A stretch of DNA of 5,766 bases from JAICKM01 sp035693165 (GCA_035693165.1 DASSGZ010000616.1:1-5766), one strand, 5' to 3'. Counted from the first letter of the stretch, positions 1 to 5,004 are shown. Program-made: numbers and translations. The notes: a model not told the origin generated them from the sequence alone.

Positions 1-1
1 G

Positions 2-523
2 GCCTGCCTGATCCCGATCGTGCTGATCGTGCTGGCGTTCTTCTTCCTGCGCAACCGCATGGGCGGCAATCGGGCGACCCCGGCCATTGCGCCGAACCAG
101 CCGTACGTCCCGCCGCAGCAGGGCGGCTATCCGCCGCAGCAGGGCGGCTATCCGCCGCAGCAGGGTGGTTATCCGCCGCAGCAGGGCGGGTATTACCCGC
201 CGCAGCAGGGCGGCGGCATTGGCGGCAACATCGCGTCCGGTGGCCTGGGCGCGCTAGCCGGTGGAGCCATCGGCTACGAACTTGGCCGGCACGCCGGGGA
301 GAACCAGGGCGGCCAGGCCGGGGTGCAGCCCGGCTACGCGCCCGACTTCGGCGGCGGGGGCGGCGGCATCATCGACTCGGCCAGCGGCGGTAGTGGCGCA
401 GACTTCGGCGGCAGCGGCGCGGACTTCGGTGGCGGCGCCAGCTTCGGCGGCGGCGCAGACGCCGGTGGCGGCGGGGCCGACTTCGGCGGCGGTGGCGACA
501 CCGGCGGCGGCGACATCGTCTAG
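2..523 (+). CDS. Membrane-anchored PQ/glycine-rich repeat protein, C-terminal part (5' end outside window)
   Basis: The reading frame is open from the left edge to a TAG at 521-523, so the start lies upstream. The GTG at 20 would cut a hydrophobic helix in half and is unlikely to be the true start. The visible part begins with about 15 apolar residues (CLIPIVLIVLAFFFL), a membrane segment, followed by RNR, which by the positive-inside rule suggests a cytoplasmic side. Next come five near-tandem PPQQGG(Y/G) units, then a glycine-zipper-like stretch (GGLGALAGGAIGYELGR), then a Gly-rich tail with GADFGG repeats ending in DIV. There is no catalytic motif. The helix-plus-glycine-rich-tail layout resembles the C-terminus of TPM-domain (YgcG-like) membrane proteins, in which case the TPM domain would lie upstream, but nothing in the window proves this. 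A small single-helix protein starting just upstream is equally possible. Function unknown. That it is a real gene is supported by codon-preserved repeats, the downstream terminator, and glycine codons rich in third-position G/C. Confidence 0.7.
   Translation, partial: ACLIPIVLIVLAFFFLRNRMGGNRATPAIAPNQPYVPPQQGGYPPQQGGYPPQQGGYPPQQGGYYPPQQGGGIGGNIASGGLGALAGGAIGYELGRHAGENQGGQAGVQPGYAPDFGGGGGGIIDSASGGSGADFGGSGADFGGGASFGGGADAGGGGADFGGGGDTGGGDIV
110..217 (+). repeat. 21-bp coding tandem repeat (PPQQGGY x5)
   Basis: Four units at 110-130, 131-151, 152-172 and 173-193 encode PPQQGGY with only one or two silent changes. A fifth unit at 197-217 follows an extra Tyr codon (194-196) and encodes PPQQGGG. 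Near-identity at the DNA level suggests recent expansion by slippage or unequal crossing over, so copy number may vary between strains. Pro/Gln/Gly/Tyr-rich repeats of this kind are usually disordered linkers. Confidence 0.9.
395..436 (+). repeat. 21-bp coding repeat (GADFGG units)
   Basis: Units at 395-415 and 416-436 encode GADFGGS and GADFGGG. Degenerate versions (DFGGG, ASFGGG, GADFGGG, GDTGGG) run from about 340 to 517. The period equals that of the PPQQGGY array upstream in the same gene, but the sequences are unrelated. Confidence 0.75.
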
Positions 524-529
524 CGCCGT

Positions 530-553
530 GCCGGTTTGAAACCGGCCCCTACA
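530..553 (-). repeat. REP-like GTAG palindrome, copy 1
   Basis: A 24-bp element identical to the three copies at 1401-1539. Its core GCCGGTTTGAAACCGGC is an 8-bp-arm palindrome around a single central base. Read on the minus strand, the palindrome is preceded by TGTAG, the tetranucleotide-plus-hairpin arrangement known for REP sequences used by REP-associated tyrosine transposases. It starts 7 bases after the stop codon of the repeat-protein gene. This copy has T rather than GG before the core, so its stem is shorter than in the other three. Confidence 0.75.
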
Positions 554-581
554 GAGATAGGATGCGTAACAGCAGAAAAGC

Positions 582-612
582 GTATCGCCCCGGCAGGGTG
601 CCGGGGCGATAC
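582..612. terminator. Bidirectional intrinsic terminator
   Basis: A perfect 13-bp stem pairs GTATCGCCCCGGC (582-594) with its exact complement at 600-612 around a 5-base loop (AGGGT). On the plus strand TTTT follows directly (613-616). On the minus strand the stem is followed by GCTTTT. It sits between the convergent ends of the repeat-protein gene (stop 523, +) and the receiver gene (stop 642, -), so it can end both transcripts. The U-tracts are short, as expected in GC-rich DNA. Confidence 0.85.
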
Positions 613-641
613 TTTTGCGGCGGGGGTCGACGGCGCGGCCG

Positions 642-1103
642 TCAGCACTGTTCGAGGTGGCGCATCACGCTGAGCAGGAGCTCGACGCCGGTAAACGGCG
701 TGATCAGCACCTCGCTGGCCTGGATCTCGGCCTGATAACTGGCCGGGAGTTGGGCCGGGTAAAGGACGATGATGCGCTCGCGGGGCACGTTGTAGCCCTG
801 GCGGAGGTGCCGGGCCACGCGCAAGCCGTTCATGGCGGGCAAGGCATGATCGAGCAGGTACAGGTCCGGGGCGCGGTCCTCGATGTGCAACAGCACTTCC
901 GGGCCGTTGCCGACCACGGTGAGCTCGTAGCCGGCGGCCCGCAAGACCGGCTCGGCGGCGGTGATCAGGTCGGGGTCGTTGCTGGCAAGCAAGAGCCGCC
1001 CCCCCTGCGGGCGAGCGGCGGTCTGGGCAGGCGGGCGCGGGGCATTCTGGGCGCTGCCGGGCGCGGAACTCGTTGGTTTTTCTGCTTTAGCCATTGTATC
1101 CAT
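642..1103 (-). CDS. Stand-alone response-regulator receiver-domain protein, degenerate switch residues
   Basis: The 153-residue product has a disordered Ala/Pro/Gln/Ser-rich N-terminus (about 1-34) and one CheY-like receiver domain (about 35-150), with no output domain. Strand 1 (GRLLLASNDP) ends in Asn42-Asp43, where most receivers have two acidic residues. The phospho-acceptor is Asp85 in DLYLLDHALPAMNG. The conserved Thr/Ser after strand 4 is replaced by Tyr115 (IIVLYPAQ), and the conserved Lys of the K-P-F motif is replaced by Thr135 (LITPF). The fold and acceptor therefore remain, but phosphorylation-driven switching may be altered or lost. No histidine kinase is visible nearby. The ATG at 1103 is preferred because AGGAG (1108-1112) lies 4 bases upstream. 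The ATG at 1094 (residue 4) would place it 13 bases away. The gene faces the convergent terminator at 582-612. The domain call is firm. The signalling partner is unknown. Confidence 0.88.
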   Translation of the reverse strand: MDTMAKAEKPTSSAPGSAQNAPRPPAQTAARPQGGRLLLASNDPDLITAAEPVLRAAGYELTVVGNGPEVLLHIEDRAPDLYLLDHALPAMNGLRVARHLRQGYNVPRERIIVLYPAQLPASYQAEIQASEVLITPFTGVELLLSVMRHLEQC

Positions 1104-1107
1104 TGCT

Positions 1108-1112
1108 CTCCT
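1108..1112 (-). promoter_or_regulatory. Ribosome binding site of the receiver gene
   Basis: CTCCT on the plus strand reads AGGAG on the coding strand, 4 bases before the ATG at 1103. It decides between the two in-frame ATGs at 1103 and 1094. Confidence 0.6.
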
Positions 1113-1180
1113 GGCGTGGGGCTAGCGAAGAGGTGAGATCGGTGGGCGGATCGTTATGTCGCGCGCACCATCCCCACTCT

Positions 1181-1189
1181 ACTTTAGCA
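1181..1189 (-). promoter_or_regulatory. Possible extended -10 promoter of the receiver gene
   Basis: The minus strand reads TGCTAAAGT, an extended -10 (TGn) plus a hexamer matching TATAAT at 4 of 6 positions. It closely resembles the TGCTAAGAT of the fabG promoter. No good -35 hexamer lies 16-18 bases upstream. Instead the CTTAC direct repeats begin at 1197, as in promoters that rely on an activator. The leader would be about 70 bases. Proposed from sequence alone. Confidence 0.4.
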
Positions 1190-1195
1190 CGAAGC

Positions 1196-1264
1196 GCTTA
1201 CAGATCGCTGTAAACAGCTTACCAGGGGCTTACAGAGCCGCAATAATTCGCGCGGCCAACTTAC
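1196..1264. promoter_or_regulatory. Helically phased CTTAC direct repeats, candidate operator
   Basis: CTTAC occurs at 1197, 1218, 1229 and 1260 on the plus strand. The spacings of 21, 11 and 31 bp are close to two, one and three turns of B-DNA, so all sites face one side of the helix. Two copies are the longer GCTTACAG (1196-1203, 1228-1235). An inverted half-site CTGTAA at 1208-1213 forms a dyad with TTACAG at 1198-1203. The array abuts the proposed -10 of the receiver gene on its upstream side. The 11-bp step resembles binding by OmpR/PhoB-type winged-helix regulators, but the protein that binds is unknown. Confidence 0.45.
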
Positions 1265-1400
1265 CAACGCGCCTGCGGCAAGGAGTAATTTTAGGTGGAA
1301 GCGGGATCGCGCCGCCGCTCTCCCTTACCGCTCGGTAGTACTGCCTGTTACGTATGGGGCAGCAGCGAGAGCAACCGGGCGGGGTCGTGCTGCGCCGCGG

Positions 1401-1424
1401 GCCGGTTTGAAACCGGCCCCTACA
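1401..1424 (-). repeat. REP-like GTAG palindrome, copy 2
   Basis: Identical over 24 bp to the copy at 530-553, with the palindrome arms extended to 10 bp (GGGCCGGTTT and its complement around a central G). The preceding 12 bases (1389-1400) are shared with copy 3, making a 36-bp direct repeat at 1389-1424 and 1463-1498. On the minus strand TGTAG precedes the hairpin. Confidence 0.8.
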
Positions 1425-1474
1425 TCGACGGCCAGCACCAGGGACGCCAGATCTACCGTGGCGCTGCGCCGCGG

Positions 1475-1498
1475 GCCGGTTTGAAACCGGCCCCTACA
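1475..1498 (-). repeat. REP-like GTAG palindrome, copy 3
   Basis: Third identical 24-bp copy, in the same orientation and 74 bp from copy 2 start to start. It shares the 12-base left flank GCTGCGCCGCGG (1463-1474) with copy 2, so these two probably arose by duplication of a longer unit. Confidence 0.8.
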
Positions 1499-1515
1499 CT
1501 GCACCGAGGCGGCGG

Positions 1516-1539
1516 GCCGGTTTGAAACCGGCCCCTACA
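1516..1539 (-). repeat. REP-like GTAG palindrome, copy 4
   Basis: Fourth identical copy, 41 bp from copy 3 and in the same orientation. Its left flank is only partly shared (GGCGGCGG). It lies 24 bases beyond the stop codon of the adjacent ketosynthase gene, so on that transcript it would fold into a 3' hairpin that could protect or help terminate the fab mRNA. Confidence 0.8.
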
Positions 1540-1563
1540 GCATGGGACGAACCAGGCCGGCGA

Positions 1564-2817
1564 CTAGGGCGTGAAGCGCTTGAACACGGCCACGCCGTTC
1601 TGCCCGCCGAAGCCGAACCCGTTGACGAGCACGACGTTCATGGGCATGGGCCGCGCGGTGTTGGGCACGTAGTCCAGGTCGCATTCGGGATCCGGGTATT
1701 CGTAGTTGATGGTGGGCGGGGCGACCTGGTCGCGCAGGGCCAGCGTGGCCGCGATGCCCGACATGACGCCCGCGGCGCCGAGCAGGTGACCGATCATCGA
1801 CTTGTTCGAGCTGATCGCCAGCTTCGCGGCGTGCTCGCCGAAGGCGCGTTTGATGGCGGCGGTCTCGGCCACGTCGTTGAGCGGCGTGCTGGTGCCGTGG
1901 GCCACCACGTAATCGACATCGGTGGGTTGCAGGCCCGCATAGCGGATGGCGCGGGACATGGCCAGGGCCGCGCCCGCGCCGCCCGGCGCCGGGGCGGTGA
2001 TGTGGTAGGCGTCGCCGGTTTGCGCGCCGCCCAGCACCTCGGCGTAGATGCGCGCCCCGCGGGCCTGGGCGTGCTCCAGCGACTCCAGGATCACCGCGCC
2101 CGCGCCCTCGCCGAAGACGAAGCCGTCGCGCTTGGCGTCGAAGGGCCGGCTGACTTCTTGCGGTTGGCGCGTGGTGTTGCGCGAGAGCGCCTGCATGTTG
2201 CCAAGCCCGGCGACGGCGATCGGCGTGAGGCCCGCCTCGGTGCCCCCGGCGATGACCACATCAGCTTCGCCGCGCCCGATCAGGTGGTAGCCGTCGATGA
2301 ACGAATAGACGCTGCTGGCGCAGGCGGCCACCGAGGTAATGACGGGGCCTTTGGCGCCGAATTCCAGCGAGACCTGCCCGGCGGCCATGTTGGGGATGAT
2401 CGAGGGGATGAAGAACGGGCTGACCCGGCCCATGCCCTTCTTCTCCATGACCTCGATCTCGTTCTGCATATCGACCAGGCCGCCGCCGCCGGTGTTGAAG
2501 GCCACGGCCACCATCTCGGCGTTGGCCTCGGTGATGCTGAACTCCGCGTCGGCCAGGGCCTGGGCCGCGGCGGCCAGGGCGAAGTGGACGAAGCGGCCGG
2601 TGCGGCGCACGTCGCGAGCGTCCATGTACTTGGTCGGGTCGAAGTCCTTGACCTCGCAGGCGATCTTGACGGGGTAGTTGCTCACGTCGAAGCGGGTGAT
2701 CGGCCCCGCGCCGGAGACCCCCGCACAGAGGTTGCGCCAGTACTCGGCGGCGGTATGGCCGATGGGCGTGACCGCGCCCATCCCGGTGACGACAACGCGG
2801 CGTGCGTTGCTATACAT
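1564..2817 (-). CDS. fabF: Beta-ketoacyl-ACP synthase II-type (FabF-like 1)
   Basis: This cytosolic condensing enzyme of type II fatty-acid synthesis joins malonyl-ACP to an acyl chain with loss of CO2. The 417 residues match the usual FabF length. Visible motifs are RRVVVTGMGAVTPIG at the N-terminus, the nucleophile Cys166 in VAACASS, His307 in VAHGTSTP, Lys339 and His344 in NKSMIGH, and the C-terminal GFGFGGQN loop with the gatekeeper Phe403. All Cys-His-Lys-His residues are present, at an offset of 3-4 from E. coli FabF. The residue after CAS is Ser, where FabF enzymes usually have Gly. The ATG at 2817 is chosen because GAGGG (2824-2828) lies 6 bases upstream and the protein then starts MYSNARRVVVTG. 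The longer frame from 2865 would overlap the upstream gene and add an unrelated tail. It follows the second ketosynthase after only 14 bases, so the two are cotranscribed and perhaps translationally coupled. Substrate preference cannot be read from sequence. Confidence 0.93.
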   Translation of the reverse strand: MYSNARRVVVTGMGAVTPIGHTAAEYWRNLCAGVSGAGPITRFDVSNYPVKIACEVKDFDPTKYMDARDVRRTGRFVHFALAAAAQALADAEFSITEANAEMVAVAFNTGGGGLVDMQNEIEVMEKKGMGRVSPFFIPSIIPNMAAGQVSLEFGAKGPVITSVAACASSVYSFIDGYHLIGRGEADVVIAGGTEAGLTPIAVAGLGNMQALSRNTTRQPQEVSRPFDAKRDGFVFGEGAGAVILESLEHAQARGARIYAEVLGGAQTGDAYHITAPAPGGAGAALAMSRAIRYAGLQPTDVDYVVAHGTSTPLNDVAETAAIKRAFGEHAAKLAISSNKSMIGHLLGAAGVMSGIAATLALRDQVAPPTINYEYPDPECDLDYVPNTARPMPMNVVLVNGFGFGGQNGVAVFKRFTP

Positions 2818-2823
2818 GCAGGT

Positions 2824-2828
2824 CCCTC
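2824..2828 (-). promoter_or_regulatory. Ribosome binding site of FabF-like 1
   Basis: GAGGG on the coding strand, 6 bases before the ATG at 2817, within the 14-base gap after the preceding stop codon. It fixes the start at 2817 rather than at 2865. Confidence 0.65.
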
Positions 2829-2831
2829 TCT

Positions 2832-4070
2832 TTACGTGCCCTGGTACTTGCGGACCACGACGCACGCGTTGTGGCCGCCCAGCCCAATCGCGTTGCTAAT
2901 CGCCACATCAATGTCTTTTTCGCGCACCCCGCCCCCGGTGTTGTAGTCGAGATCGCAATCCGGGTCGGGGGTGGAATAGTTGGTGGTGGGCGGGATCACG
3001 CCCTCCTGGACCGCCTTCACGGCATTAATCGCGCCGATGGCGCCCGACGCGCCCATCATGTGACCGGTCATCGACTTGAACGACGACACGACCAGGTCGC
3101 GGGCGTGCTCGCCGAAGGTCTGCTTGATCGCCAGGGTCTCGACACGGTCGTTGAGCGGGGTGCCGGTGCCGTGGGCCACGATGTAATCGACATCCTCCGG
3201 CGCGATCCCGGCCTTGTGCAGGGCCATGCGCATCATGCGAATCGCGGCGCCGCCGGACTCCGACTGGCCGAACATGTCGAAAGCGTCGTTGCTCGACCCA
3301 TAGCCGATCACTTCCGCGTAGATGCGCGCGCCGCGGGCCTGGGCATGTTCCAGGTCTTCCAGCAGCAGGATACCGCAGCCCTCGGAGAGGACGAAGCCGT
3401 TGCGGTTTTTGTCGAACGGCTTGCAGGCGCGCGCCGGGTCGGGATCGTTGCCCAGGCCGCGCATGACGACGAAGCCGGCCAGCACCAGCGGCACAATCAC
3501 GGCATCGGTGCCGCCCGCCAGGATGGCGTCGGCATCACCGCGGCGGATCGTCTCCCAGGCTTCCCCGATGGCGTGGCTGCCGGTGGCGCAGGCCGAGGCC
3601 ACGGCCATGTTCGGCCCGCGCGCCCCCACGGCGATGGCTACCTGGCCCGACGCGCTGTCGGGCAACATGTTGGCGAGAAAGAAGGGGCTGAGCCGGCGCG
3701 GGCCGCGCTCCTCCAGCACCTTCTGCTGGTTCAAGATGATGCCCAGTCCGCCCGCCGCCGAACCGATGATGATGCCCGTCCGGTCGGCATTCTCCGGCGT
3801 AATCTGGTACCCGGCATCGCGCAGAGCTTCCTGCGCGGCCACCACCGCGAACTGGACGCTGCGGTCCATATGCCGCAGTTCCTTGGGATTGATGCCGGCG
3901 TTGTCGAAGTTCTTGACTTCGCCGCCAATCTGGATCTCGTAGGGGCTGGGGTCGAACAGCGTGATCCGCGCCACGCCGGGCTTGCCCTCCTTGAACGCGG
4001 TCCAGGTCTCTTCGAGATTATTGCCCACCGGGGTGAGTGCACCCATCCCCGTCACGACGACTCTGCGCAT
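2832..4070 (-). CDS. fabF: Beta-ketoacyl-ACP synthase II-type (FabF-like 2)
   Basis: Second ketosynthase of the cluster, 412 residues and full length. It starts MRRVVVTGMGALTPVG. The catalytic set is complete: Cys161 in ASACATGSH, His300 in VAHGTGTP, Lys332 and His337 in FKSMTGH. The C-terminal loop reads NAIGLGGHN, with Leu397 where FabF normally has its gatekeeper Phe (GFGG), a position that controls access of the acyl chain. This suggests a different chain-length or substrate range from FabF-like 1. The two share the fold and a 15-residue identical stretch (LEHAQARGARIYAEV) but are otherwise clearly diverged, so the duplication is not recent. The ATG at 4070 has AGGA (4080-4083) 9 bases upstream. 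It lies 105 bases after fabG, a gap with its own possible promoter, and directly before FabF-like 1. It acts in the cytosol in chain elongation. Confidence 0.93.
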   Translation of the reverse strand: MRRVVVTGMGALTPVGNNLEETWTAFKEGKPGVARITLFDPSPYEIQIGGEVKNFDNAGINPKELRHMDRSVQFAVVAAQEALRDAGYQITPENADRTGIIIGSAAGGLGIILNQQKVLEERGPRRLSPFFLANMLPDSASGQVAIAVGARGPNMAVASACATGSHAIGEAWETIRRGDADAILAGGTDAVIVPLVLAGFVVMRGLGNDPDPARACKPFDKNRNGFVLSEGCGILLLEDLEHAQARGARIYAEVIGYGSSNDAFDMFGQSESGGAAIRMMRMALHKAGIAPEDVDYIVAHGTGTPLNDRVETLAIKQTFGEHARDLVVSSFKSMTGHMMGASGAIGAINAVKAVQEGVIPPTTNYSTPDPDCDLDYNTGGGVREKDIDVAISNAIGLGGHNACVVVRKYQGT

Positions 4071-4098
4071 GCTTCTGCTTCCTGTGGCTCACTTCCTG

Positions 4099-4116
4099 AT
4101 TCACTACATTCACTAT
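4099..4116. repeat. Tandem 9-bp repeat in the ketosynthase leader
   Basis: ATTCACTAC (4099-4107) is followed directly by ATTCACTAT (4108-4116), one mismatch in nine. It lies between the possible internal promoter and the FabF-like 2 start, so it would be in the 5' leader. It could be a regulator site or chance. Confidence 0.4.
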
Positions 4117-4141
4117 CCGGTCGGTTAAAAAAGGCCATCCG

Positions 4142-4171
4142 AGTATACCATACCGGGGCGGCATCATCCAA
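4142..4171 (-). promoter_or_regulatory. Possible internal promoter for the two ketosynthase genes
   Basis: On the minus strand TTGGAT (4166-4171), an 18-base spacer and TATACT (4142-4147) make a sigma-70-like promoter. The -10 matches TATAAT at 5 of 6 positions and is preceded by TGG, an extended -10. The -35 is weak (3 of 6). It lies right after the fabG stop codon and about 70 bases before FabF-like 2, so the ketosynthase pair may be transcribed partly apart from fabG. Confidence 0.5.
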
Positions 4172-4175
4172 GGGG

Positions 4176-4925
4176 CTAGACCATCGCCAGGCCGCCGTTG
4201 ACGTGCAGCACCTGGCCGGTGATGTAGGCGGCATCGTCGCTGGCGAGGAAAGCAATGGCGTTGGCGACCTCGTCGGGCTGGCCGTAGCGCTCCATGGGGA
4301 TGCGGGCGAGGAGGGCCTTCTTCACGTCGTCGGGCAACACGGCGGTGATGTCGGTCTCGATGAAGCCGGGCGCCACGGCGTTGGCGGTGATGCTGCGCGC
4401 GGCAAACTCGGCGGCGACGGACTTGGTGAAGGCGATGAGGCCGGCCTTGGCGGCGGCATAGTTGGCCTGCCCGGCGTTGCCGGTGACGCCCACCACCGAG
4501 GACACGGTGACGATGCGGCCGTAGCGCTGGCGCACCATCTGGCGGCTGGCGGCCTTGACCAGGAAGTAGGTAGCGCGCAGGTTGGTGTTGAGCACGTCGT
4601 CCCACTCGGCCTGGCTCATGCGCATCAACAGGTTGTCGCGGGTGATGCCGGCGTTGCTGACCAGGATGTGCAGCGCGCCCAGTTCCTTGGTCACGCGGGT
4701 GACGAGGGCGTCGACCTCCGCCGGGTTGCTCACATCGGCTTTGACGGCGATGGCTTTGCCGCCCGCCGACTCGATCAGGCCGACCACTTCCTGGGCGGGG
4801 GCCTCGCTGGCGTTATAGTTCACGGCCACCGTGGCGCCGTCCTGGGCCAGCCGCAGGGCCGTCGCCCGCCCGATGCCGCGCCCCGCCCCGGTCACGAGCG
4901 CCACCCGTCCTTTTAAATCTGCCAC
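4176..4925 (-). CDS. fabG: 3-oxoacyl-ACP reductase FabG
   Basis: NADPH-dependent short-chain dehydrogenase/reductase that reduces 3-oxoacyl-ACP to (R)-3-hydroxyacyl-ACP in the cytosol. The 249 residues match the family length. Motifs in order: the nucleotide-binding TGAGRGIG (12-19), NAG (91-93), and the catalytic tetrad Asn115 (NTNL), Ser143 (VSSVVG), Tyr156 and Lys160 (YAAAK), at a constant offset of 5 from E. coli FabG Ser138/Tyr151/Lys155. PGFIETD (186-192) and the C-terminal HVNGGLAMV are also typical. The start codon is GTG at 4925, with AGGAGGT six bases upstream. The only nearby upstream ATG runs into an in-frame TAG. It is the first gene of the fab cluster and has the strongest promoter in the window. 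Other SDR reductases share these motifs, but the context with two ketosynthases favours FabG. Confidence 0.95.
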   Translation of the reverse strand: MADLKGRVALVTGAGRGIGRATALRLAQDGATVAVNYNASEAPAQEVVGLIESAGGKAIAVKADVSNPAEVDALVTRVTKELGALHILVSNAGITRDNLLMRMSQAEWDDVLNTNLRATYFLVKAASRQMVRQRYGRIVTVSSVVGVTGNAGQANYAAAKAGLIAFTKSVAAEFAARSITANAVAPGFIETDITAVLPDDVKKALLARIPMERYGQPDEVANAIAFLASDDAAYITGQVLHVNGGLAMV

Positions 4926-4931
4926 GTTGCT

Positions 4932-4938
4932 ACCTCCT
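4932..4938 (-). promoter_or_regulatory. Strong ribosome binding site of fabG
   Basis: The coding strand reads AGGAGGT, a near-perfect anti-16S match, 6 bases before the GTG. It decides the GTG start and suggests efficient translation. Confidence 0.85.
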
Positions 4939-4964
4939 GTGCATCAATGCGTCCGACCGATTTC

Positions 4965-4978
4965 AGATCGCCCGATCT
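4965..4978. promoter_or_regulatory. Inverted repeat over the fabG -10/start region, candidate operator
   Basis: AGATCG-CC-CGATCT is a perfect 14-bp dyad with 6-bp arms. It overlaps the last four bases of the proposed -10 (4975-4978) and the expected start near 4968. A dyad there is the usual position for a repressor. It does not match the FapR, FabT or FabR operators as I know them. The regulator is unknown. Confidence 0.45.
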
Positions 4979-5004
4979 TAGCACAGGCATTGTCGCCTTG
5001 TCAA
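4975..5004 (-). promoter_or_regulatory. Main fab promoter (sigma-70 type)
   Basis: On the minus strand a perfect TTGACA -35 (4999-5004), an 18-base spacer and TAAGAT (4975-4980) with an extended TGC make a good housekeeping promoter. Transcription should start near 4968, giving a leader of about 43 bases before the fabG GTG at 4925. Confidence 0.75.

Larger units (their letters stand above)
1104..1563. other. Gene-free region between the receiver gene and the ketosynthase cluster
   Basis: No convincing coding region exists here. Short plus-strand frames run through palindromes and have no ribosome site or family resemblance. The left part (about 1170-1290) is richer in A and T and holds the proposed receiver promoter and CTTAC array. 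The right part (1389-1539) holds three REP-like elements. Positions 1290-1388 hold only a near-palindrome, GGTAGTACTGCC (1334-1345), of unknown meaning. Confidence 0.7.

Noticed and set aside
20..523. GTG at 20 as true start of the repeat protein
   Set aside because: The frame stays open to the left edge, and starting there would remove the first third of the membrane helix.
615..1136. 173-codon plus-strand open frame over the receiver gene
   Set aside because: It is antisense to a clear receiver domain and begins right behind the terminator hairpin. No family resemblance.
1285..1325. T-box-like stretch (AGGTGGAAGCGGG)
   Set aside because: It resembles the T-box AGGGTGG core only loosely, has no specifier stem or terminator, and no plus-strand gene follows it.
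1389..1539. CRISPR array from the three regularly repeated palindromes
   Set aside because: Gaps between the identical 24-bp cores are 50 and 17 bases, a fourth copy lies far away after another gene, and no cas gene is present.
1564..2865. Longer start for FabF-like 1 at 2865
   Set aside because: It would overlap the preceding gene by 34 bases and add 16 residues unlike any ketosynthase N-terminus. The ATG at 2817 has a well-placed GAGGG.
1522..2946. 474-codon plus-strand open frame antisense to FabF-like 1
   Set aside because: It is a shadow of the ketosynthase gene, has no ribosome site, and starts inside a REP-like palindrome.
1564..4070. Ketosynthase/chain-length-factor pair of a type II polyketide or aryl polyene cluster
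   Set aside because: Both proteins keep the active-site Cys, and no cyclase, aromatase, carrier or export gene is near.
2802..4916. 704-codon plus-strand open frame antisense to fabG and FabF-like 2
   Set aside because: It lies exactly opposite two clear enzyme genes. The translation is rich in His, Asp, Gly and Arg with no domain, and it is the usual product of GC-rich third positions read antisense.
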